Source of the DNA: Herpetosiphonaceae bacterium
GTDB taxonomy: Bacteria; Chloroflexota; Chloroflexia; Chloroflexales; Herpetosiphonaceae
NCBI GenBank assembly: GCA_013538855.1
Contig: JABXJS010000257.1
Span: 1 to 34,960, forward strand
Length of the DNA stretch: 34,960 bases
Direction of reading: 5' to 3'
How positions within the stretch are numbered: position 1 is the first letter of the stretch; each line of letters opens with the position of its first letter. The translations under genes were made by a program, and so were the position numbers. A model generated the notes under the pieces. It did no database searches and had not been told where the DNA came from. It worked only from the letters and a program-made list of their open reading frames with translations. Of the stretch, positions 8,380 through 16,117 are shown one piece after another.

Positions 8380-9311
8380 ATATTTCTTTTGCCCAACCAT
8401 ACGATCTGGAGTGTCCAGTTTGTCATAGCGCGTTTACCTTTGATGCATGGGTCATCGTCGATGCGCAAGAGCGGCCTGACCTGGCGCAGGCGATCAGCGA
8501 TCTCACGCTGCACGATACGATCTGCCCGCGCTGTGGTCAGACAGGCGTTGTTGCTGCGCCGCTGCTGTACCACGATGCAGCGACACGCGCGGTACTGTTC
8601 GGGGTGCCGCGCGATATGGATGAGGCAGCGTGGCGTGAGGTCGCCCAAGGCTTGCTGTGGATGCTCATCGGCGCGCTGCCGCGCGAGCAGCAGCTGCCCT
8701 ACCTTGGCGATGTGCAGGCCGAGGCCGGGCTGGCCGGGGTGGCTGCGGCGCTCCAGCACCTTACACCTGTGCCGCAGACCGCCGCCGAGGCGCTTGGCGA
8801 TGCGCTTGGCAGCGAAGACGATGCGAGCATGCCGCCGCTGGCCGAGGCCATTATGCACCTGCTTGAGGCCCAGTCAACCGCCGATTTTGAGGCACTTTTC
8901 GCCCAGTACCCGTTTTTGCTTGATGAGGCTATGGACGATGGCCTGGCCGGTCTCGCCGAGGCGGCGATTGATCAAGGTGAAATTGCGGTTGGACAAGCCT
9001 TCGAGCGCGCACGGCTTGTGCTAACACAGCTGCGCTCGACGCTCGACCAAGCGACGATCTCGTCAGCGCCGCAGCCAAGCATAGAGCTGCCCGATCCGCC
9101 TGCGGAGTGGCAGGCGGCCGTGGCTGCTCTGCGGAAGGCCGAGACAGCTGCCGATATTGCTACCTTAGTTGCGACCTACCCGGTGCTGCGCGATCAGCAC
9201 GCTGACGCATGGCTCGCAGTCGATGAGCAAGCTATCCGTGATGTTGGCGATTTAGCTGCGGCACAAATATTGGCTGAAGCGCGGGCTTTGCTCCGTGGTG
9301 AGCGGAGCTAA
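8376..9311 (+). CDS. CpXC-domain protein, second of a tandem pair
   Basis: A 311-residue paralogue of the preceding protein. The CPVC (13-16) and CPRC (50-53) pairs flank the nearly identical VDAQERPDL, followed by LLYHDA, as in the first copy. The C-terminal two thirds are again Ala-rich and helical but clearly diverged, with two internal stretches that look alike (TADFEALFAQYPFLLDE and TAADIATLVATYPVLRD), suggesting a short helical repeat. The start codon overlaps the previous stop in an ATGA arrangement. The alcohol dehydrogenase follows after 35 nt with its own ribosome binding site. The pair most likely arose by local duplication. Function unknown. Confidence 0.73.
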   Translation: MNISFAQPYDLECPVCHSAFTFDAWVIVDAQERPDLAQAISDLTLHDTICPRCGQTGVVAAPLLYHDAATRAVLFGVPRDMDEAAWREVAQGLLWMLIGALPREQQLPYLGDVQAEAGLAGVAAALQHLTPVPQTAAEALGDALGSEDDASMPPLAEAIMHLLEAQSTADFEALFAQYPFLLDEAMDDGLAGLAEAAIDQGEIAVGQAFERARLVLTQLRSTLDQATISSAPQPSIELPDPPAEWQAAVAALRKAETAADIATLVATYPVLRDQHADAWLAVDEQAIRDVGDLAAAQILAEARALLRGERS

Positions 9312-9346
9312 CAGCGCGATCACTGTTCTCACGAAGGAGTTGTACG

Positions 9347-10510
9347 ATGCAGGATTTTTTTGAATTTCGTCTGACGCCACGTGTGCTCTACAAGGTTGGC
9401 TTGGCGTGCGATATGAATACGGAAGTGGCAGCGCTTGGCGGCACAAAGGCGTTCATTGTGACTGATGTCGGCGTGCTGAAGTCGGGCCTGGTTGATCGCA
9501 TTCGCGATGCGCTGCAGGAAACGATTGAGGTTGTCGGTGTCTATAGCGATGTGCCGCCGAACTCGTCGGTGCGCGTTGTTGAGGCGGCGGCGGCGCAGGC
9601 GCGCGAGGTTGGCACAGATATTTTGGTCGCCATCGGCGGTGGCTCGCCGCTCGATACGGCCAAGGGCATGCGTATCCTGCTCACCGAGGGCGGGCGTTTG
9701 CTCGACTACGAGGGCGTCAATGTGCTTACGCGCCCGCTCATGCCCATGATCGCGATCCCGACGACCGCCGGAACTGGCTCGGAGGTGACCACCTTTGCGG
9801 TGATCAAAGACGACGAGAATCATGTTAAGCTCTCGTTTACCAGCCCCTACTTGGCCCCTGAGCTAGCGGTTCTCGACCCAGAGATGACGGCGACGCTGCC
9901 GGCCCATCTGGCGGCGGCAACGGGTATGGATGCGCTGACACACGCCATCGAGGCCTATGTCTCCACTGAGCAGGAGCCGATGAGCGATGCGCTGGCGCTC
10001 GGTGCCATTGAGATGATCTCCAACCATCTCCGTGACGCCTGCCTGCCAGGAGCACAGAATGAGTTCGCCCGCGGCCAGATGCTGATCGCCTCGTGCATGG
10101 CCGGTATCGCTTTCACCAATGCCTATGTCGGCGCGGTCCATGCCCTGGCCCACGCCACCGGCGGCCACTATCCGGTGCATCACGGCCTAGCAAACTCGAT
10201 TTTCCTGCCCCACGTGATCCACTTCAACAGTGAGGATGAGGTGACGCTGGAGCGCTACACGCGCATCGGGCGCGCCTTTGGCATTAACACCGGCGGGCGC
10301 TCGCGCGAGGAAGTGGTGGCCGATCTGATCGCGGCGATTCAGCAGCTTGCGGCGGACTGCGGTCTGCCGATCCGTCTGCGCGACACGGACGTGCCAGAAG
10401 ATGGCCTTGAGCTGCTGGCAGAGCAGGCGTTTACCGATGGCGCGCTATTCCACAACCCACGCCTTGCCGAGCCTGAAGACTTGCTCCAGATTCTGCGTGC
10501 TGCGTGGTAG
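9347..10510 (+). CDS. Iron-containing alcohol dehydrogenase
   Basis: An NAD(P)-dependent, group III (iron-type) alcohol dehydrogenase of 387 residues, the usual family length. The nucleotide-binding motif is AIGGGSPLDTAKG (95-107), then IPTTAGTGSE (137-146). The metal ligands of the family can be placed at D195 and H199 (MDALTHAIEAY), H265 (AVHALAHATGGH) and H279 (VHHGLAN). Enzymes of this family interconvert primary alcohols and aldehydes, including long-chain ones. A good Shine-Dalgarno sequence (AAGGAG) precedes the ATG. Between an acyl-CoA synthetase and a putative acyl reductase, reduction of fatty aldehyde to alcohol is the natural guess, but substrate is inferred from context only. Confidence 0.9.
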   Translation: MQDFFEFRLTPRVLYKVGLACDMNTEVAALGGTKAFIVTDVGVLKSGLVDRIRDALQETIEVVGVYSDVPPNSSVRVVEAAAAQAREVGTDILVAIGGGSPLDTAKGMRILLTEGGRLLDYEGVNVLTRPLMPMIAIPTTAGTGSEVTTFAVIKDDENHVKLSFTSPYLAPELAVLDPEMTATLPAHLAAATGMDALTHAIEAYVSTEQEPMSDALALGAIEMISNHLRDACLPGAQNEFARGQMLIASCMAGIAFTNAYVGAVHALAHATGGHYPVHHGLANSIFLPHVIHFNSEDEVTLERYTRIGRAFGINTGGRSREEVVADLIAAIQQLAADCGLPIRLRDTDVPEDGLELLAEQAFTDGALFHNPRLAEPEDLLQILRAAW

Positions 10511-10511
10511 T

Positions 10512-12386
10512 GTGAAATACTGGTTGGCGGGCGCTAGTCTGATTCTGCTGGTGCTAGCTGGGCTGACTCTGGCTTTCCAGCGCCCGCTGCAGCTGGCCTT
10601 ACACATCGGGCGCGACGAGGGCTGGGAGAATGATCAGCCATTTGTCGTTGGCTTTCACGAGCCAGAGTTTCGCACCGATACGCTGGAGCGCTACCGCTGG
10701 ACCACGCAGGTGGCACAGCTGGTGTTTCCAGATTGGCCGCGGCGTCCAGCTGTGTTGACTCTGACGCAAAACAATGGCGTTGCGCCCACGCTGACACTCG
10801 CTGGCTGGCAGCTGCAAGGCCTTGATGTTGGTCGCACTGTGCATCTCTTTGTGCCGCCAACGACGCACCTGACGGTTGGTATCAGCGTGCCACAGCTATT
10901 TGATGGCGCTGCTGGCGATCCGCGCGAGCTTGGTGCGGCCCTGCAGGGTGGCTCACTCTCAACCACTGCGCAATGGGCCTGGCCGCCGCTGAGCGTGCTG
11001 CTGAGCTGGGCCGCCGTGCTTGGCGCGGTGCTGCTGATGGTGCAGCTTCTCGGCGGCGGCGTGAGCGAGGGCTTGCTCTTTGCTGGCTTCACTGGCGCTG
11101 GCGGTGTGCTTGCTACGTGGGCTGCGCCGCTACGGGTAAGCTTGGCTGCGCCTACGTTGGGCTTGACGGTTGTCTATGGCCTGGCGCTGGCGATGGGTTT
11201 GCTGCTGGCGCTACGGCGCAGCCGCTTTTTCGCTGCTGTGCCACCAAGCTATCTGCGCTGGCTGGTGCTGGCTACGACAGTTGTGTGGTCGCTGAAGCTG
11301 GGCGGGCGTATGCTGCCGGCGAGCATGCCTGGCGATATTGGCTTTCATCGCAACCGCGTGCTGGCGGTGATGATCGGCGATCTGTTTCGGCCTTCGCTGC
11401 ATCGCGGGGTGCAGTTCCCGTATCCACCGGCGTTGTACGTGCTGCTGCAGCCGCTGACGCTCACCGGCATTTCGATTGAGTGGCTGCTGCAGCTGGCAGC
11501 GGCGGCCTGCGAGGCGCTGGTGCTGCCGCTGCTGTTTGCGCTGGTGTATCGGCTGACCGCGCAGCCGCGCGCAGCACTGCTGAGCGCTATCTTGTATGGG
11601 GCCTTTCCCGCTGGCTATATGGTCTCGGCCTGGTCTTTTGACTCGCACATATTCTCGCAGGCTGTGACGCTCGTTTGGAGCGTGGCGCTGATCTGGCTCT
11701 GGGAGCGCTGGGCCGAGCGGCGCGTGTGGCTGGGTCTCTTGTGTGGGCTGATTCTGGTTGCGCTAGGGCACTTCGGCTTCTACATTAATATTTCGCTGCT
11801 GAGCGGTTTGCTGATTGTGCTGCTCTGGTGGCGTGGCGCGCGCCGCGCTGCCAAAACACTCGCGCTGCTGCTGGTGATCACGCAGGTGATCGTCTGGGCC
11901 ATCTACTACTCGGCATTTATCGATTTGTTTCTCCGGCAGGGCGAGGCAGTGGCCGCCGATGGCGTCAGCGGCATCAATCATCGTGCAACCATCCCGCGTG
12001 GGCGGCTGGCCTGGGAGACATTCTATCTTGGCTTTGTATGGCACTTTGCGCTGATCCCGCTGCTGCTGGCCCCGTTCGGCTGGCGTCGGCTCTGGCGCAG
12101 CACGGCGGGGCGTCCGGCGGCGCTGGTCATTGGTGCAACGTGGTGTGTTAGCGCTGGCCTAGGACTGCTACCGATTGTTACTGGAGTGCCGCTGACGACG
12201 CGCTGGCTGATGTTCAGCGCGTGGGGCCTGGCCGTCTGTGGCGGCGTGGCCCTCGACTGGCTGTGGCGCTGGCGACCGCTAGGCCGCTGGGCTGCGCTGA
12301 TCCAGGTTGGTGTGATCGTGGCAGCCGGCTGGGCTGTCTGGCTGCAAGCGATTGTGTATCGGATACGGCCTCCAGAGCCGTTCTAA
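10512..12386 (+). CDS. Polytopic membrane protein, GT-C glycosyltransferase-like
   Basis: About 624 residues. The frame extends upstream into the dehydrogenase gene, but I take the GTG at 10512, one base after the dehydrogenase stop (GTG at 10497 is an alternative). An N-terminal hydrophobic segment is followed by a non-membrane region of roughly 150 residues and then about ten or more hydrophobic segments. Two features recall GT-C lipid-linked sugar transferases of the PMT/ArnT type: a loop with acidic GDIGFHRNRV and the motif FPYPPALYVLLQPL, similar to the YPP[LF] loops of that family. I cannot assign a named family with confidence. The tight spacing suggests translational coupling to the dehydrogenase. 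It could act on a lipid-linked sugar at the outer membrane face, or be another integral membrane enzyme. Confidence 0.6.
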   Translation: MKYWLAGASLILLVLAGLTLAFQRPLQLALHIGRDEGWENDQPFVVGFHEPEFRTDTLERYRWTTQVAQLVFPDWPRRPAVLTLTQNNGVAPTLTLAGWQLQGLDVGRTVHLFVPPTTHLTVGISVPQLFDGAAGDPRELGAALQGGSLSTTAQWAWPPLSVLLSWAAVLGAVLLMVQLLGGGVSEGLLFAGFTGAGGVLATWAAPLRVSLAAPTLGLTVVYGLALAMGLLLALRRSRFFAAVPPSYLRWLVLATTVVWSLKLGGRMLPASMPGDIGFHRNRVLAVMIGDLFRPSLHRGVQFPYPPALYVLLQPLTLTGISIEWLLQLAAAACEALVLPLLFALVYRLTAQPRAALLSAILYGAFPAGYMVSAWSFDSHIFSQAVTLVWSVALIWLWERWAERRVWLGLLCGLILVALGHFGFYINISLLSGLLIVLLWWRGARRAAKTLALLLVITQVIVWAIYYSAFIDLFLRQGEAVAADGVSGINHRATIPRGRLAWETFYLGFVWHFALIPLLLAPFGWRRLWRSTAGRPAALVIGATWCVSAGLGLLPIVTGVPLTTRWLMFSAWGLAVCGGVALDWLWRWRPLGRWAALIQVGVIVAAGWAVWLQAIVYRIRPPEPF

Positions 12387-12395
12387 CACCAACGG

Positions 12396-12442
12396 CCGTA
12401 TTCCTCGCGCATGCGAAAAGGCGGGTTTTCCGCGGAGGTTTT
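12396..12442 (+). promoter_or_regulatory. Structured leader with partly masked ribosome binding site
   Basis: The leader of the reductase-like gene begins with CCGTATTC (12396-12403) and ends with GGAGG (12434-12438) four bases before the ATG. GAAAA (12415-12419) can pair with TTTTC (12426-12430). CCTCGCG (12403-12409) can pair with CGCGGAGG (12431-12438) apart from one bulged G, covering the Shine-Dalgarno sequence. The same start motif and ribosome-binding-site context recur before the gene at 16118. Confidence 0.4.
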
Positions 12443-14509
12443 ATGAAAGAAGTAGTTAGTATTACGCTGGGCCGCTCTGCTCGGGACTACGAGTTTACCA
12501 CCACATTGCTGGGCGAGACGGTGCATGTGCGGCGCATTGGCACCGATGGCAATGTCAGCCGCGTCAAATCGCTGATCCAAGAGTACGATGGTAAGGTCGA
12601 TGCGATTGGCCTCGGCGGCATCGTGCCGACATTTCACGTTGGGTCGGCGCGCTACACCCACAACGAGGCGCAGTCGATTGCCAATATGGCGCAGCAGACG
12701 CCAGCGGCCGACGGTGTGCTGCTTAAAGGTACGCTAGAGCGCTGGGCGGTGGCGCAGGCGGTGAAGCAAGAGCCAGGTCGCTTTAACTATCGCCGGGTGC
12801 TGGTGTTCTCGGGCATTGAGCGCTATCCGCTGGCACAGGCGCTGAGCACCTACAATATTGACCTGCGCTTTGCCGACCCGAAAATTCACTTTGGGTTGCC
12901 AGTTACGCTGCCGTCGCTGAGCTGGCTCGAGCGCTATGCGAAGTGGGCTATGCCGCGCTTAATCGACAAGCCCTACTATCGCATTCACCCGATTGGCCGC
13001 GATATGCCGACCGATCAGCGGCTGGAGTCCGACTGCAAGTGGGCTGATGTGCTGGCCGGTGACTTTGCCTTCATCCGCCGCTACGCTCCGCACAACTTAA
13101 AAGGGCTGACGATCTTCACCGACGATCCATCACGTGAGGAGATCGACGATCTGAAGCAGCGCGGCGTGCATACGCTGATCACGATGACGCCGCCAATCTC
13201 CGACGAGCGCCCATTTGTGCCCGCCGATATCTTAGAGGCCATGGTGCTGGCGGTCACTGGCCGCAGCAGCCTCGATGAGGCCTCGGTGATGCAGGTTATC
13301 TCGGAGGCGCAGTGGTCGCCAACAATCCAGCGTCTGACCGACGAAGCGGAGATTGATAAGTTTGCCTTTGTGATCCATCCGCTCTCGACGCGCTTTATCT
13401 ACAACCACCCCAAGCTGCGCATCTTCCGCTTTTTCCCGCAGCGCCTGGTCGAGTGGGTCGCGGCCTATATGCCGCCGCTGTACATCTCCCGTATTCGTGG
13501 CATCAAGTCCGAGGGCACCGGCAAGGAGATCGAGGGCATTCTGCTGACCTTGGGCGGCACGCCGCGTGAGTTGATGCGGCGACCGGAGAGCTTCACCTAC
13601 CGGCGGCTTATCCGCGCCTCACGCATGGCCGAGCGCATGGGCGCGAAGCTGATGGGCCTGGGCGCATTTACATCGGTGGTCGGCGATGCTGGCATCACCG
13701 TGGCCCAGAAGTCAGACATCGGCATCACCTCGGGCAACTCACTGACGACGGCGGCGACGCTGGAGGCAGCCAAGCAGGCGGTCAAGCTGATGGGCGGTCG
13801 GGTTGATCGCGGCACGGCTGTGGTGATCGGCGCAACCGGCTCCATCGGCGCGGTCTGCACGCGCTTGCTCGCGCAGGCAGTCGGTGATGTGATCTGTATC
13901 GCACCGCGCCCCGAGCGGCTGCTGGCGCTCAAACAGCGCATCGAGGCCGAGACGCCAGGGGCCAAGGTGACAGTCGCCACCAACGCCGATGACTATGTTG
14001 GGCGCGCCGACCTGATTGTCACCACCACCACGGCCTTAAATACCAAGATTGTTGATATTGAGAAGCTCAAGCCCGGCGCAGTTGTGTGTGACGTGGCTCG
14101 CCCGCCGGATATCACCGAGGAGGAGGCGGCCAAGCGCCCAGATGTGCTGGTGATTGAGTCCGGCGAGATCTTGCTGCCAGGCAACGTGGACTTCGGCTTT
14201 GACATCGGCCTGCCGCCTGGCACCGCCTACGCCTGTCTGGCGGAGACAGCGCTGCTCACGCTCGATGGCAAGTTCGATGACTACACGCTTGGCCGCAACA
14301 TCGACATGAACAAGGCCAAGGAGATGTATCGGCTGGCGCAGAAGCATGGTCTGAAGCTAGCGGGCCTGCGCTCGTTTGATCGCTACGTCACGCCAGAGAT
14401 GATCGCTGAGAAGCGCCGCCTGGCCGACGAGCGCCGCCGTGCTCTGGGCATCCCGCTGGAGAACGGCGACGAGCAGATACCCACCGAGATGGAGATGCAC
14501 GTTTCCTAG
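12443..14509 (+). CDS. AAR-like acyl-ACP/acyl-CoA reductase with long N-terminal extension
   Basis: A 688-residue protein starting at the ATG at 12443 behind GGAGG; the open frame upstream lies in the previous gene. The C-terminal half (about 350-670) resembles the cyanobacterial long-chain acyl-[ACP] reductase, which makes fatty aldehydes. It has AKLMGLGAFTSVVGDAG (401-417), a Rossmann motif VIGATGSIGA (461-470), and ACLAETALL with C598, followed by YTLGRN and a KHGLKLAGL segment. From memory, the cyanobacterial enzyme has a similar ACFAEAMLL...FSWGRN...KHGF ending whose cysteine carries the acyl group. AAR is about 340 residues, so this protein is twice that. The N-terminal half (1-345) begins with ITLGRSARDYEF and is a domain I do not recognise. 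With the synthetase and alcohol dehydrogenase upstream, an acyl-to-aldehyde role is likely but not proven. A COG5322-type dehydrogenase of other substrate is the alternative. Confidence 0.68.
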   Translation: MKEVVSITLGRSARDYEFTTTLLGETVHVRRIGTDGNVSRVKSLIQEYDGKVDAIGLGGIVPTFHVGSARYTHNEAQSIANMAQQTPAADGVLLKGTLERWAVAQAVKQEPGRFNYRRVLVFSGIERYPLAQALSTYNIDLRFADPKIHFGLPVTLPSLSWLERYAKWAMPRLIDKPYYRIHPIGRDMPTDQRLESDCKWADVLAGDFAFIRRYAPHNLKGLTIFTDDPSREEIDDLKQRGVHTLITMTPPISDERPFVPADILEAMVLAVTGRSSLDEASVMQVISEAQWSPTIQRLTDEAEIDKFAFVIHPLSTRFIYNHPKLRIFRFFPQRLVEWVAAYMPPLYISRIRGIKSEGTGKEIEGILLTLGGTPRELMRRPESFTYRRLIRASRMAERMGAKLMGLGAFTSVVGDAGITVAQKSDIGITSGNSLTTAATLEAAKQAVKLMGGRVDRGTAVVIGATGSIGAVCTRLLAQAVGDVICIAPRPERLLALKQRIEAETPGAKVTVATNADDYVGRADLIVTTTTALNTKIVDIEKLKPGAVVCDVARPPDITEEEAAKRPDVLVIESGEILLPGNVDFGFDIGLPPGTAYACLAETALLTLDGKFDDYTLGRNIDMNKAKEMYRLAQKHGLKLAGLRSFDRYVTPEMIAEKRRLADERRRALGIPLENGDEQIPTEMEMHVS

Positions 14510-14534
14510 AACCAGCGCTGACAGCGCCTAAAAG

Positions 14535-14567
14535 CAAACAGACGGGCCAGCGCGGCCCGTCTGTTTG
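14535..14567. terminator. Bidirectional hairpin between convergent genes
   Basis: A perfect 14-bp stem (CAAACAGACGGGCC at 14535-14548 and its complement at 14554-14567) with a five-base loop. The A-rich left flank and the T-rich bases of the right arm suit termination from both sides. It lies between the stops of the reductase-like gene and the convergent amidase gene. Confidence 0.8.
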
Positions 14568-14595
14568 TATCTGCTGCGTCGTGTTGGCGCTCGGC

Positions 14596-15744
14596 TTACA
14601 GCGGCAGGTTGAATGCGGCCTGCCACGTGTTGGGGCCGACAATGCCATCGACCGTGAGGCCCTTGCTCTGCTGCAGCTGCTTGACAGATGCCTCGGTGCC
14701 GGAGCCGAAGATGCCGTCAGCCGTGATCTGGAGCAGGGTTTGGATGGCGCGGACGGCATTGTTGTTGTCGCCCTTGCGCACGGTGGTGATCAGCTTTGTA
14801 AAGGTGGCGGCACCAATAACGCCATCGGCGGTGAGTCCGTTGGCGCTTTGGAAGGCTTGGGTGGCGCTGGTGGTTTGGGCGTCAAACAAGCCATCGACTT
14901 TGACCGAGTAGCCGCGGTGGCGCAGCAGGTACTCGGCGGCAGTCACGCGGCGGTTCCAATCGCCCTCGCGCAGCAGCGGCCATGTTTGGGCCGGGCCGCC
15001 ATCGAGTGCGGCCTGGACATCGCGGCGCAGCTGCGGCAGCATGGCGTAGAGGGCATCGCCAGGGCAGTCCGTGGCATTGAAGTCGCGGTGGCCTTTGATC
15101 TCGCTGGTGCTGATGCCGTACTTCTCGCACATATAGGCGCACAGGGCGACGAGCTGATTGTAGAGCGCGTTGGGCGGTGTGATCGAGCCGTACGAGCCTT
15201 CACACTCGATGCCCAGGTGGGTGGTGTTGTAGTTGTGGGTGTGCGCGCCAACACAGTGGGTCGTGCCGCTGCTGAGCGCCTCGAGGCTGCGGTGGCGACC
15301 CTCAAGGATGTAGCCGCCGCGGCTGATCGTAAACTGCTGGCCGGTGTCGATCCAGCCGCGCTCATAGATGTGGCTGTACTGAATGCTACGAGCTAGCTCG
15401 TAGGCGTGCCCTAGGCTGTAGTCTGTGGAATTGCCCGACTGTGTATTGTGCACGACGATGCCGGTCGGTTTGCTGTTAATAACCTGGACTGGCTCTGTGG
15501 CAGCCCGTGCGCCCCAGGCGCTTGTGCCAGCGATCGCCGGCGTATTGACGGCGGTTGGTGCGACTGCGTGAGGCGCGTCGTCAATCGGCACGACTCGGTC
15601 AGTTGGTACAGGCTCTTCACCGCCGATGGCGGTGTCGGCTGCAAGCGCGTGAGGTAGAAAGCGCAGCTCAACCCCACCGATCAGCACGCTGGTCCCGAGG
15701 CCTAAGGCGAGTTTCCCGAACGCACGACGTGACATCGACTTCAC
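14596..15744 (-). CDS. Tat-exported N-acetylmuramoyl-L-alanine amidase with two peptidoglycan-binding domains
   Basis: A zinc-dependent peptidoglycan amidase. I choose the GTG at 15744, eight bases after AGAAAGGA; the ATG at 15735 is close by and the longer frame to 15810 has no support. The N-terminus carries a twin-arginine signal (SRRAFGK followed by a hydrophobic stretch and an AxA-like ALAAD). The Amidase_2/PGRP domain shows zinc ligands in IVVHNTQ, and His and Cys eight apart in GHRDFNATDCPGD, as in T7 lysozyme. Two PG_binding_1 repeats follow; the end of each contains a TADG or TVDG and an IGxxT or VGPNTW motif. It probably acts in the cell envelope on wall turnover, with the C-terminal repeats holding it on peptidoglycan. 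It is monocistronic in this window. Confidence 0.9.
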   Translation of the reverse strand: MKSMSRRAFGKLALGLGTSVLIGGVELRFLPHALAADTAIGGEEPVPTDRVVPIDDAPHAVAPTAVNTPAIAGTSAWGARAATEPVQVINSKPTGIVVHNTQSGNSTDYSLGHAYELARSIQYSHIYERGWIDTGQQFTISRGGYILEGRHRSLEALSSGTTHCVGAHTHNYNTTHLGIECEGSYGSITPPNALYNQLVALCAYMCEKYGISTSEIKGHRDFNATDCPGDALYAMLPQLRRDVQAALDGGPAQTWPLLREGDWNRRVTAAEYLLRHRGYSVKVDGLFDAQTTSATQAFQSANGLTADGVIGAATFTKLITTVRKGDNNNAVRAIQTLLQITADGIFGSGTEASVKQLQQSKGLTVDGIVGPNTWQAAFNLPL

Positions 15745-16117
15745 TGGCGAAATCCTTTCTGTAAACGGGAGAGGTGGCGAGTGGAACAAGGCGTAGTCCC
15801 GTAGCGACAACTGTGTGCTTAATATAAGGCTTACGTATTAACAGAATCTTTAGGTTTGCTGGCGAGAAAGCGCTGTAGCGTGCGCATCCCCGGGCGCATC
15901 AGCCTCACGCTGGAGCGTAGAGCAGCAGTGGGGCTGATCGACATAAAGAAACATATGTGCTAAAATTGTCATCTACCATAGGTATTGGCAAGAAGCGCAT
16001 ATGCTATACTGCTGGTACTGGTGCCCGCAACTATGTGACAATTCGGCGCTGATCGGCGGGCTGATCACCGTATTCAGACGCCCACAAGTGCGGAATGGGT
16101 TTCCGGCGGAGGTTTCT
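15745..16117. other. Divergent intergenic region, about 370 bases
   Basis: Separates the divergent amidase and pseudokinase genes, so it must hold both promoters. It is AT-rich around 15820-15850. A TATACT at 16005-16010 could be a -10 for the pseudokinase; the only nearby -35-like hexamer (TTGGCA, 15985-15990) is 14 bases away, which is short. A nested weak dyad spans 15877-15911 (TGCGC at 15881-15885 with GCGCA at 15894-15898). No gene is supported. Confidence 0.4.
16068..16117 (+). promoter_or_regulatory. Leader similar to that at 12396-12442
   Basis: It starts with the same CCGTATTC (16068-16075) at nearly the same distance from the start codon (50 versus 47 bases) and ends in GGGTTTCCGGCGGAGG before TTTCTATG. 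A short hairpin CGGAA (16091-16095) with TTCCG (16101-16105) sits just before the ribosome binding site. The corresponding place in the other leader also has a hairpin with different paired bases. No masking of GGAGG is evident here. Confidence 0.35.

Noticed and set aside
10347-10511. Upstream part of the membrane-protein reading frame
   Set aside because: It runs in another frame inside the alcohol dehydrogenase gene; the hydrophobic start begins just after that gene ends.
12221-12442. Upstream part of the reductase-like reading frame
   Set aside because: It overlaps the end of the membrane-protein gene and precedes a strong GGAGG and ATG at 12443.
14581-15396. A 271-codon plus-strand frame opposite the amidase
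   Set aside because: The minus strand carries clear amidase and PG-binding motifs; the plus frame has only low-complexity Ala/Gly/Val sequence.
16001-16117. Upstream start for the pseudokinase reading frame
   Set aside because: The 39 extra residues have no ribosome binding site and cover the leader and possible -10 box.
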